Assembly (NCBI GenBank): GCA_027311025.1
Contig: DAICZS010000010.1
Location: 14,942 to 57,008, forward strand
Direction of reading: 5' to 3'
DNA: 42,067 bases
Origin: Ferrovaceae bacterium
GTDB taxonomy: Bacteria > Pseudomonadota > Gammaproteobacteria > Burkholderiales > Ferrovaceae
A model generated the notes under the pieces. It saw nothing but the letters and a program-made list of their open reading frames with translations, ran no database searches and was not told the origin of the DNA. Each line of letters begins with the position of its first letter. Within the stretch, counting starts at the first letter, position 1. Shown piece by piece: positions 1 through 5,817 of this stretch. The position numbers were made by a program, and so were the translations under genes.

Positions 1-596
1 ACTTCCCCCATGGCCTTCCTGCCTGCCAGCCAAAACCCCAGCGCCAGCAACAGCCCCAGCACGGCCACGCTGCGCAATGCAAGGCTCCACCCCAGGGTGG
101 GCAGAAGCACCAGGGGCAGTAACGCCCCCAAAACGGCGCCCAGGGTATTGATGCCGTACAGGCGTGCCAAGGCCTGTCGCGAATGCGCCAGTGCTTGCAG
201 GATCAGGGGAAAACCCGCCCCCATGGCACAGGCAGGCAACGTCAATAACAGGAAGCTTGCCCCTGCCATCAAGGCATGCCAGCTGCCCGGGGAGAGGCGC
301 GAGGCTGCGACATCGATGCCCGGCCCTGTCCACTGGATGACCCATGGCAGCATGAGGGCGAACACGGCAACGCCCCCTTCCAGCAGCGCCAGGAGGCGTA
401 ACGGATGCTGCACGCGTGCAGCACGACCCGCCAGAGCGAGACTGCCCAGTCCCAGGCCGGTCATGAAGGCCGCCACCGTGACTACCACCCCGAATACGCT
501 TACCCCAAACTGCAATGACAGCATGCGGGCCCACAGCACCTCGTAGGCCAGGCTGATGAGGCCGGAGCCCCCATAGAGCAGGGTAAGCCAGCCCAT
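1..596 (-). CDS. Membrane spermidine-synthase-like protein, C-terminus cut off by window edge
   Basis: Read on the minus strand from ATG at 596 to the window edge, this gives about 198 residues without a stop. It begins MGWLTLLYGGSGLISLAYEV, followed by a VLWARMLSLQFG stretch. This is the N-terminal transmembrane signature of fused MFS-like/spermidine-synthase membrane proteins. At least five hydrophobic helices are visible, with the glycine-rich FMTGLGLGSLALAG helix typical of the family. The catalytic aminopropyltransferase-like half would lie beyond the window, so polyamine synthesis cannot be claimed. The start lies about 10 bases after the stop of the 124-residue gene upstream, so it is probably the last gene of the leftward respiratory transcription unit. 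No strong ribosome-binding site is visible. Family recognition is fairly secure; the role is unknown. Confidence 0.75.
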   Translation of the reverse strand, partial: MGWLTLLYGGSGLISLAYEVLWARMLSLQFGVSVFGVVVTVAAFMTGLGLGSLALAGRAARVQHPLRLLALLEGGVAVFALMLPWVIQWTGPGIDVAASRLSPGSWHALMAGASFLLLTLPACAMGAGFPLILQALAHSRQALARLYGINTLGAVLGALLPLVLLPTLGWSLALRSVAVLGLLLALGFWLAGRKAMGE

Positions 597-606
597 GTGT
601 GCGGAA

Positions 607-981
607 TCAGAAGGGGTAGAACCAGACGAGGCCCACGATCACGTGCACCAGGGCCAGCGTCATGGTCAGGCCTGCCAGGATCATATGCAGCAGGAAAAGA
701 GGTTTGCCAAAAAGCCCCATGGCAATGCCCACGGCCCCCGTCGTCAACAGCAGGATCAGGAGGGGAATGCCCAGCAGGAACATCACGAGATGCTTTTTCT
801 TGTCACCAATTGCGGCAGCAGAATCCACCCGATCCGCCTGCTGGCGGTCAAAGGCCTCCAGCACCTGCACACCGTTGACGTCTCGCGGCGCCTCGGCGGC
901 CTGCACCAGTGGCGCCAGGTTGAATGACAAGAGCAATAGCACGGTCAGATGCCGTAGCCAGCGACAGAAATTGGCGTTCAT
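607..981 (-). CDS. Small exported/membrane protein with two C-terminal helices, function unknown
   Basis: This 124-residue protein has an N-terminal signal-like helix (residues about 10-28, ending AQA-like), a short hydrophilic stretch with a KKKH turn, and two transmembrane helices at about 65-90 and 96-118. The last helix carries His99 and His113, fourteen residues apart. That spacing is used by heme-b-ligating helices in cytochrome b proteins, but heme binding here is only a possibility. It ends with an aromatic WFYPF tail. Its ATG overlaps the stop of the 83-residue gene upstream by four bases, indicating translational coupling. I do not recognise the family. Position within the oxidase operon suggests a respiratory accessory protein. 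Confidence 0.75.
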   Translation of the reverse strand: MNANFCRWLRHLTVLLLLSFNLAPLVQAAEAPRDVNGVQVLEAFDRQQADRVDSAAAIGDKKKHLVMFLLGIPLLILLLTTGAVGIAMGLFGKPLFLLHMILAGLTMTLALVHVIVGLVWFYPF

Positions 982-1229
982 GGTTCGGGCTGCTCAGGGG
1001 GTTGGTTTTCTGACTCATCGGCTTCAGGGGGTTTATTCCCGGAATGGCGCCATACCAGCACGGCCATCAGGATGAAAGGGGCAAAGATGCCGATCAGCAG
1101 GAACAGGAAAATGCTCCAGGGCGTATCGATGGTGACGTGCAGGTAGCGATAACTGTCCAGCGCCTCGCTGGGACCTGCCACCAGCAGCAAAGCAGGAATG
1201 AACGCCAGGGAAAGCGGTGTCGGTTTCAT
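978..1229 (-). CDS. Small single-helix membrane protein, function unknown
   Basis: This 83-residue protein starts at the ATG at 1229, which overlaps the stop codon of the upstream SUMF1-like gene by four bases. The same frame stays open further upstream, but that stretch is antisense coding noise from the SUMF1-like gene. It has a signal-peptide-like N-terminus (about 1-24), a short periplasmic segment with aromatic residues, one strong transmembrane helix (about 38-60), and an acidic, proline-rich C-terminal tail (KPPEADESENQPPEQPEP). No cofactor motif is present. It is tightly coupled to both neighbours and is probably a structural or assembly partner of the respiratory proteins, by context only. 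Confidence 0.75.
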   Translation of the reverse strand: MKPTPLSLAFIPALLLVAGPSEALDSYRYLHVTIDTPWSIFLFLLIGIFAPFILMAVLVWRHSGNKPPEADESENQPPEQPEP

Positions 1230-2296
1230 GGTTTTGCGGATTTTTCCTTCACATCGCTGGCGCAACGAAAGCCATAGAAGTCGGAAGCGTAGTTGGCAAA
1301 GGCATAGTTTCGATGGAACAGCGACGTGGAAAAGGGATCGCCTTTCCAGGAGCCCCCGCGCAGTACCTTGTAATGCCGGTCCACGGTTTTCTGCTCGGAA
1401 AGTTTCAGTGCCCTGTCCTCGGCGCTGGAAACCACTGAAACCTTGCCCTGAAAAAGCCCGTAGGGGGCCTTGGAGCCCTCGTAGGGCAGAAAATCGTCTG
1501 CCGTCCATTCATCCACGTTTCCCGACAGGTCCATCACGCCGTAGGGGCTGGCGCCCCGGGGCAGCGCATTGACGTTGCTGGCGGAACCCACGTTGTAGTA
1601 GGTATTGACCCGATCCGGCTCCATCTTGTTGCCCCACGGCCAGCGCCTTGCATCCGTGCCGCGCCCCGCCTTTTCAAACTCGGCTTCTGTAGGCAGGCGC
1701 TTGTGCGCCCATTCTGCATAGGCCTTGGCATCGTACCAGGTCACCATGGTGACGGGATACAACAGCTCACCCTGGGGAATGCGGCCATTCTTCCAGCTCA
1801 GCGGCGGCCGACGCTTGGTTGCGGCCACAAAGCGGGCATATTGCGCGTTGCTCACGAGATACTTGTCGATGGAGTAGGTCGGCAAGGTCACGGTGTGTTC
1901 TGGTTTGTCCTGAAGGTCGGCACGATCCAGATTGGTCCCCATGGTAAAGGGGCCGGCAGGAATCGTTATCATGGTATCGAGCTCCTGCCACTGCTCCCGC
2001 GACAACAGGCGCTCGGCTTCCACCACCGTGTAGCCCCGATTGGTGGCATGCCCTGCCTCATGGCTCTCTTGCAGGGAGATGTCCTCACCGGCTGCGCGTA
2101 CCCGGGTTTTTTCTTCCTTGAGATCGTAAGTGGCGAGGCCGCGCATGTCTTCCATGCGGCCTGCGCCCAGTTTGATCACATGCAGCGTGCTGCCAATCAT
2201 CACCACGACGATGCAGGTGATGAAAGTGGCATAGAGGTAACGTTTGCGTCGCTGCCGCTCAAGTGGCGAGAGCGGTGTGGTGGTTCTTGAAAACAC
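1226..2296 (-). CDS. Membrane-anchored SUMF1/FGE-sulfatase-fold protein
   Basis: The start is GTG at 2296, five bases after the preceding stop; 356 residues. An N-terminal anchor (about 19-41) is followed by a formylglycine-generating-enzyme-like (C-type-lectin) domain from about residue 108. Diagnostic segments are ITIPAGPFTMGTN, RLPTEAEFEKAGRG, GNVDEWTAD, LRGGSW and GFRCASD. The paired active-site cysteines of true FGE lie between the RGGSW and GFRCA segments; here that stretch reads KGDPFSTSLFHRNYAFANYA and has no cysteine. Sulfatase-activating chemistry is therefore unlikely, and a structural or assembly role is more plausible. Flanking genes overlap or nearly abut, so it belongs to the oxidase-associated operon. 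Domain identity is confident; function is inferred only. Confidence 0.87.
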   Translation of the reverse strand: MFSRTTTPLSPLERQRRKRYLYATFITCIVVVMIGSTLHVIKLGAGRMEDMRGLATYDLKEEKTRVRAAGEDISLQESHEAGHATNRGYTVVEAERLLSREQWQELDTMITIPAGPFTMGTNLDRADLQDKPEHTVTLPTYSIDKYLVSNAQYARFVAATKRRPPLSWKNGRIPQGELLYPVTMVTWYDAKAYAEWAHKRLPTEAEFEKAGRGTDARRWPWGNKMEPDRVNTYYNVGSASNVNALPRGASPYGVMDLSGNVDEWTADDFLPYEGSKAPYGLFQGKVSVVSSAEDRALKLSEQKTVDRHYKVLRGGSWKGDPFSTSLFHRNYAFANYASDFYGFRCASDVKEKSAKP

Positions 2297-2301
2297 TGGC
2301 G

Positions 2302-2778
2302 TCAGGCCCCCGGCTTTTTCTGGTCGGCGGGAACGCGGTCCTTGTAAACCAAATGTCGTGCACGACGTCCATAGGTTCGTTTCATCATCACTTCGCCCAG
2401 CACGCCGCCGATCACTGCCGACTCAACCACCAGAATCACGAAAAACCCCCACCAGCCCAGCGGGATCAAGGCCGCCCCATGGGGAACCCCGGTGATGTTG
2501 GCGACTTCATAGTAACTCATGGCCCGCACGATCATGGGGGGGAAGTAACACAACCATTTGCCCCCTATGCCATAAATGACGGACACCAGGATGCCGCAAA
2601 TCATGGGCACCAGAAATACATCCACGATCCACAACGGGCTGAAATACGAGATGCCCGTGAAAATTTCAATGTTGACGCCCAGCAACCGGTCGCCCAAATG
2701 GTTGAGCACCATCGCCAGAAGTATGGCCGCGGCGCCACGCGTGAGACGCCCTTTATCCTGTGTAGCCGGGAGCTTCAT
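2302..2778 (-). CDS. Four-helix integral membrane protein, function unknown
   Basis: This 158-residue protein has four probable transmembrane helices (about 13-33, 46-72, 80-100 and 110-132) and a basic C-terminal tail. The ATG overlaps the stop of the monoheme cytochrome gene upstream by four bases, so the two are translationally coupled. It has loops rich in aromatic and proline residues (ISYFSPLW, CYFPPMIV) and the segment GVPHGAALIPLGWWG before the last helix. I see no heme, metal or nucleotide motif and do not recognise a family. Coupling to a membrane cytochrome c suggests it could be its membrane partner or an oxidase accessory subunit. Confidence 0.75.
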   Translation of the reverse strand: MKLPATQDKGRLTRGAAAILLAMVLNHLGDRLLGVNIEIFTGISYFSPLWIVDVFLVPMICGILVSVIYGIGGKWLCYFPPMIVRAMSYYEVANITGVPHGAALIPLGWWGFFVILVVESAVIGGVLGEVMMKRTYGRRARHLVYKDRVPADQKKPGA

Positions 2779-3263
2779 GGGTGGTAATCTTTTCCGGTGA
2801 GCTTTTCATATTCGGCCTTGCGGGTGTCCGCCAGATACCAGTCCTCAACCTTGAGACTGGCCATGTAGCGGGCCAGGGTATGGCGCTCATCATCCGTGAG
2901 CGCGGCATAGGAAGGCATGCGGTACTGGGGCTTGAGTCGGCTGGGCAGGATGGCCTGGGGATTGGGGGCCGAAAAGTACTGATAGAACCATGCTTCATCG
3001 CGCAAGGACCCGATGCCATCGAGTGCCGGGGCCGGGACAGACTCCATGATGTTGCGTACCGACCAGAGCGAGTGGCATTCACGGCATTGTTGTTGCCGAT
3101 AAAGCTCGGAGGCCTGCCTTGTCAGTTCGGGTGATGCGGTGGTGTAAAACGGAATGCCCCGATCCTTCTCGGTATCGTGGCTATTCACCCAGACGTTGCG
3201 CAACATGACGCTCACCACCATAACCGCCATCAGCGCCAGGACGACCTTCTCACCGCGTTTCAT
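2775..3263 (-). CDS. Membrane-anchored monoheme cytochrome c
   Basis: This 162-residue protein has one N-terminal transmembrane anchor (about 7-24) and a periplasmic cytochrome c domain. The heme site is C60-R-E-C63-H64, and Met116 in the YRMPSY segment is the likely sixth ligand. The LDGIGS segment between them is shared with the cytochrome encoded at 17,116-17,694, and the two look like paralogues. It overlaps its upstream neighbour (CcoS-like) and its downstream neighbour (four-helix protein) by four bases each. Because the CcoP-like subunit of this cluster carries no heme, this protein is a good candidate for delivering electrons to the oxidase. That is inference from context. Confidence 0.88.
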   Translation of the reverse strand: MKRGEKVVLALMAVMVVSVMLRNVWVNSHDTEKDRGIPFYTTASPELTRQASELYRQQQCRECHSLWSVRNIMESVPAPALDGIGSLRDEAWFYQYFSAPNPQAILPSRLKPQYRMPSYAALTDDERHTLARYMASLKVEDWYLADTRKAEYEKLTGKDYHP

Positions 3264-3535
3264 GCTGCCCGGTTGCGCTCCTCTTCCTGCTGCTTGAGCA
3301 CACGCTCACGACTGGCCCTCTGATCATTCAGCACCTGCCGGCTCTTTGCGTATTCCTCAGGAGCCATTTTATTCTTGTCGGACTCGGTGAAGACCAGATA
3401 CTTGATGTCCTCATCAAACTGCTCATTGCGCGACGCCCACCGAATACCGTAGATGCTGGCCGCAATGATCAGTGCACCCACCACCAGCCAGAGATAGATG
3501 GTCCATCCATCTCCCAGAGAATCCAGATAATTCAT
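3260..3535 (-). CDS. CcoS/FixS-like single-helix protein with extended charged tail
   Basis: This 91-residue protein has one N-terminal transmembrane helix (about 11-30). It is followed by W-A-S-R-N-E-QFDEDIKYLVF, which resembles the W-x4-QFDDL signature just after the helix of CcoS/FixS, the small cbb3 oxidase assembly factor. Beyond it lies a charged, probably helical C-terminus (about 55-91) rich in Arg, Glu and Gln, longer than usual for CcoS. A good ribosome-binding site (AGGGGAG) precedes the ATG at 3535. Classical CcoS sits in ccoGHIS; no ccoG, ccoH or ccoI is seen in this window. The CcoS resemblance is moderate, made by eye. Confidence 0.75.
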   Translation of the reverse strand: MNYLDSLGDGWTIYLWLVVGALIIAASIYGIRWASRNEQFDEDIKYLVFTESDKNKMAPEEYAKSRQVLNDQRASRERVLKQQEEERNRAA

Positions 3536-3598
3536 AGCTTAGCTCCCCTTTCTACCAAAGCATTGGAGTGACGAAAAAAGGTATGGTTCAATCCGCGC

Positions 3599-3934
3599 CT
3601 AGAACAGAACACCCGACAACATCTGCGTGGCGCCAAAAATGACGGCAACCACAACCCCCATGATGATGGCGCCAAACATCATTTTTTCACCCGTTTTCAT
3701 GTGCTTGGGTGCATGCTTTCCGCGTGCGACGGAATAGATGATCCCGCAGAAGACCAGTATACCGATCATTAGGAAAATAAACACGCCAACGCCAAAACGC
3801 TGACTGCGCATGCTCTCAATGCTGAGATCCACCTTGGCGGATGTCTCTGCGCTAACCAGCATTCCCGAGAGCGTGTGCCGGAAGATGTCGATGAAAAATG
3901 AATCGATGATGATGGCTATTCCAGTGAACTGCAT
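3599..3934 (-). CDS. Small membrane protein, function unknown
   Basis: I place the start at the ATG at 3934 (MQFTGIAI), giving 111 residues. An earlier in-frame ATG at 3952 lies inside the stem of the terminator hairpin and is therefore unlikely. The protein has a hydrophobic N-terminal segment (about 4-20) and two clear transmembrane helices (about 50-68 and 86-106), separated by a basic loop (RGKHAPKHMKTGEK). No cofactor motif is visible and I do not recognise the family. It is the first gene after a strong hairpin-plus-T-tract, so its expression should depend on read-through or on a separate promoter that I cannot identify. Confidence 0.7.
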   Translation of the reverse strand: MQFTGIAIIIDSFFIDIFRHTLSGMLVSAETSAKVDLSIESMRSQRFGVGVFIFLMIGILVFCGIIYSVARGKHAPKHMKTGEKMMFGAIIMGVVVAVIFGATQMLSGVLF

Positions 3935-3940
3935 CAAGCT

Positions 3941-3976
3941 CAAAAAACACATGCCACACCGTCAGGTGTGGCATGT
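3941..3976 (-). terminator. Rho-independent terminator inside the oxidase cluster
   Basis: There is a perfect 12-bp inverted repeat (left arm 3949-3960, loop GTCA, right arm 3965-3976). On the minus strand it is followed almost immediately by six T residues (3942-3947). It lies after the 35-residue micro-protein gene and directly in front of the next membrane-protein gene. It would end or attenuate transcription of the ccoN-ccoO-CcoP-like unit. Confidence 0.82.
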
Positions 3977-4002
3977 CGTTGCTTACCGCGTGGATCTGTT
4001 CT

Positions 4003-4110
4003 TTATTTCTTGTCGTAGTTATCGACAAAAAAGCTGTAGATGAACGGTGCAATGAAAACGATGCTGATGGGCACCAGCATGGCCAAGGGGCCGTAATCCA
4101 GTTCAATCAT
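4003..4110 (-). CDS. 35-residue single-helix membrane micro-protein (CcoQ-like position)
   Basis: This small gene was found by reading the minus strand between the larger genes. ATG at 4110 follows a GAGGAG ribosome-binding site and the frame ends with TAA at 4003-4005. It encodes 35 residues: an acidic start (MIELDYG), one hydrophobic helix (about 9-29) containing PISIVFIAPFIYSFF, and a charged DNYDKK end. Size, topology and its place right after the CcoP-like gene match the small CcoQ-type subunits of cbb3 oxidases. The sequence is too short for firm family assignment. A strong terminator follows it. Spacing, ribosome-binding site and hydrophobicity support a real gene. Confidence 0.75.
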   Translation of the reverse strand: MIELDYGPLAMLVPISIVFIAPFIYSFFVDNYDKK

Positions 4111-4139
4111 GTCGTACTCCTCGTATTCGTCGTAAGGTT

Positions 4140-4766
4140 TCAGTGGCTTCCGTGACCATGGCGCGGCTGCCAGGTGGTGGGCGGCAAGCGCTTGACGATC
4201 AGGAAAACCGCCAGGAAGAAATAGGACAGATAAAACAGGTCAATGGTGTAACCCTTGTCCCACCAGGGCTGCTGGCGAATGCGAGTGCCATCAGGGCGGT
4301 AGTTGCCTTCAAAGTTGGCGATGACCACGTGGTTGCCCACAACGGTGTAATCCTTCATGTCCACGCCCTTGGCTTCCAGGGCCTTGACCTGATCCTTGAT
4401 CATGCGCAGATCGTCCATGGTCAAGGGGTGACGCTCCAGCAAGGCATCATTGCTTGTGCCCTTGTTCATGGCCACGATCATTTTCATTGCGTCTTCGTCA
4501 TCCTTGGCAGCCATCACTTCAGGCTTGTCCATGGAGTCCACATAGGACTGATACAGCGCGGCAGTGGGACGCTGACCCCACAGTGGCGCCGTGACGAGAA
4601 AGGCCGTGATGACGGTCAGAACCACCAGCCAGATGACCGGCTTGGGAATGGGGTTGTTGTCCTCGGTCAAGCCGCCCAGATCTTCCTTTTCCCACAGGGC
4701 TTCATTTTTGAGCGTGGTGGCGTCGTCACTCAACGTCACCATCGGTGCATCCATTTTCCATGACAT
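4140..4766 (-). CDS. CcoP-like oxidase subunit lacking heme-binding motifs
   Basis: This 208-residue protein has a hydrophilic N-terminus with the segment LTEDNNPIPKPVIWLV running into the first transmembrane helix. It resembles the conserved D-N-P-x-P-x-W entry of CcoP (cytochrome c subunit III of cbb3 oxidase). A periplasmic domain of about 100 residues follows, then a second helix (about 174-194) and a His-rich tail (RHGHGSH). CcoP normally carries two CxxCH sites; here there is no cysteine at all, so it cannot bind heme c. It lies downstream of ccoO with a good ribosome-binding site (AGGGGAGA). It probably fills the structural place of CcoP, while the electron-input heme sits on another protein. 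The family link is by eye. Confidence 0.75.
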   Translation of the reverse strand: MSWKMDAPMVTLSDDATTLKNEALWEKEDLGGLTEDNNPIPKPVIWLVVLTVITAFLVTAPLWGQRPTAALYQSYVDSMDKPEVMAAKDDEDAMKMIVAMNKGTSNDALLERHPLTMDDLRMIKDQVKALEAKGVDMKDYTVVGNHVVIANFEGNYRPDGTRIRQQPWWDKGYTIDLFYLSYFFLAVFLIVKRLPPTTWQPRHGHGSH

Positions 4767-4797
4767 TTTTAAGATCTCCCCTCGTTTGGTTGACGGG

Positions 4798-4822
4798 TCG
4801 GGCTGCCTGGTTTGCAGCCCGA
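4798..4822 (-). other. Hairpin between ccoO and the CcoP-like gene
   Basis: A 9-bp perfect stem with a seven-base loop lies in the 83-base gap after ccoO. There is no T-tract, so it is more likely an mRNA-stability or processing element than a terminator. Confidence 0.45.
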
Positions 4823-4849
4823 TCCGTCTTGTTTCTTGAGCTCGCCCGA

Positions 4850-5791
4850 TTACTTCAAATTCATTACAAAGTCGATCAGGTTGCGGATTTCGCTGTTGCT
4901 GGCATACATCGGCACCTCAGGAGGTGTGATGCGCTTGCCTTCGCGATATTCGTTGTACTCCGCACGCCATTTGGCAAAGTCAATCTTTTTGCCGCTCGCA
5001 TCCACAGGGCCCCAGAGATAATCGAAGCGGGGCATAATGGAATGCGGCTGCACCAGACGAGGATTGAAGAAGTGCAACATCATCCATTCCTTGGAAGCGT
5101 TGCGCGAAGCCACATGAAGGATGTCCGGTGCCTTGCGGTCCGAACCGAAGGCCGTGGGAGATTCTCCGTTGAAGTCACCCAGCATCGGAGGTGCGCCGAA
5201 GACCTGCCAATCCTGTGTTTGCTCGGGCAACAGGGTATGACACCACCAGCAGCCTTCACGCACAAACAGGGATTTGCCTGCAGCGGCGTGTTGCGTATTT
5301 TCATCGCCCGCCGTCTTCAATACACCTTCCGGCGTCCATCCCAGGGTTGCCGTGGCATTTTCGATGTAGTACTGCTTCTGGTCTTCAGACTTGACCATGA
5401 ACACCGCGCCCGCATTCTTGTTGGCTTCAAGAATGTGGCCCTTGTCGATGCTCAGCTTCTTGGCGGCCGGGCCCAGATTGTCCGGGTGCAGAATGCCCCC
5501 AGGGAATGGCGTACCCTTCTCATACACATAGGCATAAGTGGGATCCATGGGTTGCCCGGTCTTGGGGTCGGCCTTCAACAGCACCTTGTAAGGCTTGTGC
5601 CAACCCAGCAACAAGGGATCTTCCAGGCTGAAGCCACTTTCGTGGCCAGCCCAGAGCTGCTTGTCCATGGCGATTTCCGTTGCGCTTACCGAACCGATGT
5701 CCAGGCTGGGCATAAACAGCGTGATGGTCATGGAACCGCCTAGTGCCAGGGCGAAAAAGCGGCTACCAATTTTATATTCTCTAAAATTCAT
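4850..5791 (-). CDS. ccoO: cbb3-type cytochrome c oxidase subunit II (CcoO-like, monoheme c)
   Basis: This 313-residue protein has one N-terminal transmembrane anchor (about 11-30). The heme c site is C181-W-W-C184-H185 in the segment FVREGCWWCHTLLP, matching the REGC-x2-CH site of CcoO. The following GSDRKAPDI, FFNPRLVQPHS and MPRF segments match the CcoO pattern GS-K-R-x-GPD, YNPR and S-x-MP; Met253 is the likely axial ligand. Classical CcoO is about 200 residues; here roughly 100 extra residues lie between the anchor and the heme domain. Start at 5791 is supported by an AGGAG site seven bases upstream. It lies 26 bases after ccoN in the same direction, the normal ccoNO order. Confidence 0.9.
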   Translation of the reverse strand: MNFREYKIGSRFFALALGGSMTITLFMPSLDIGSVSATEIAMDKQLWAGHESGFSLEDPLLLGWHKPYKVLLKADPKTGQPMDPTYAYVYEKGTPFPGGILHPDNLGPAAKKLSIDKGHILEANKNAGAVFMVKSEDQKQYYIENATATLGWTPEGVLKTAGDENTQHAAAGKSLFVREGCWWCHTLLPEQTQDWQVFGAPPMLGDFNGESPTAFGSDRKAPDILHVASRNASKEWMMLHFFNPRLVQPHSIMPRFDYLWGPVDASGKKIDFAKWRAEYNEYREGKRITPPEVPMYASNSEIRNLIDFVMNLK

Positions 5792-5817
5792 GCTGGTCTC
5801 CTGATTATTCCGTCGGC

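Noticed and set aside
10-546. Long open frame on the plus strand at the window start
   Set aside because: It is rich in Arg, Pro and Ser and antisense to the hydrophobic membrane protein on the minus strand, which matches a known family.
4143-4763. 206-codon plus-strand frame opposite the CcoP-like gene
   Set aside because: Almost exact antisense of a gene with a ribosome-binding site and transmembrane pattern; the plus-strand product has no recognisable features.
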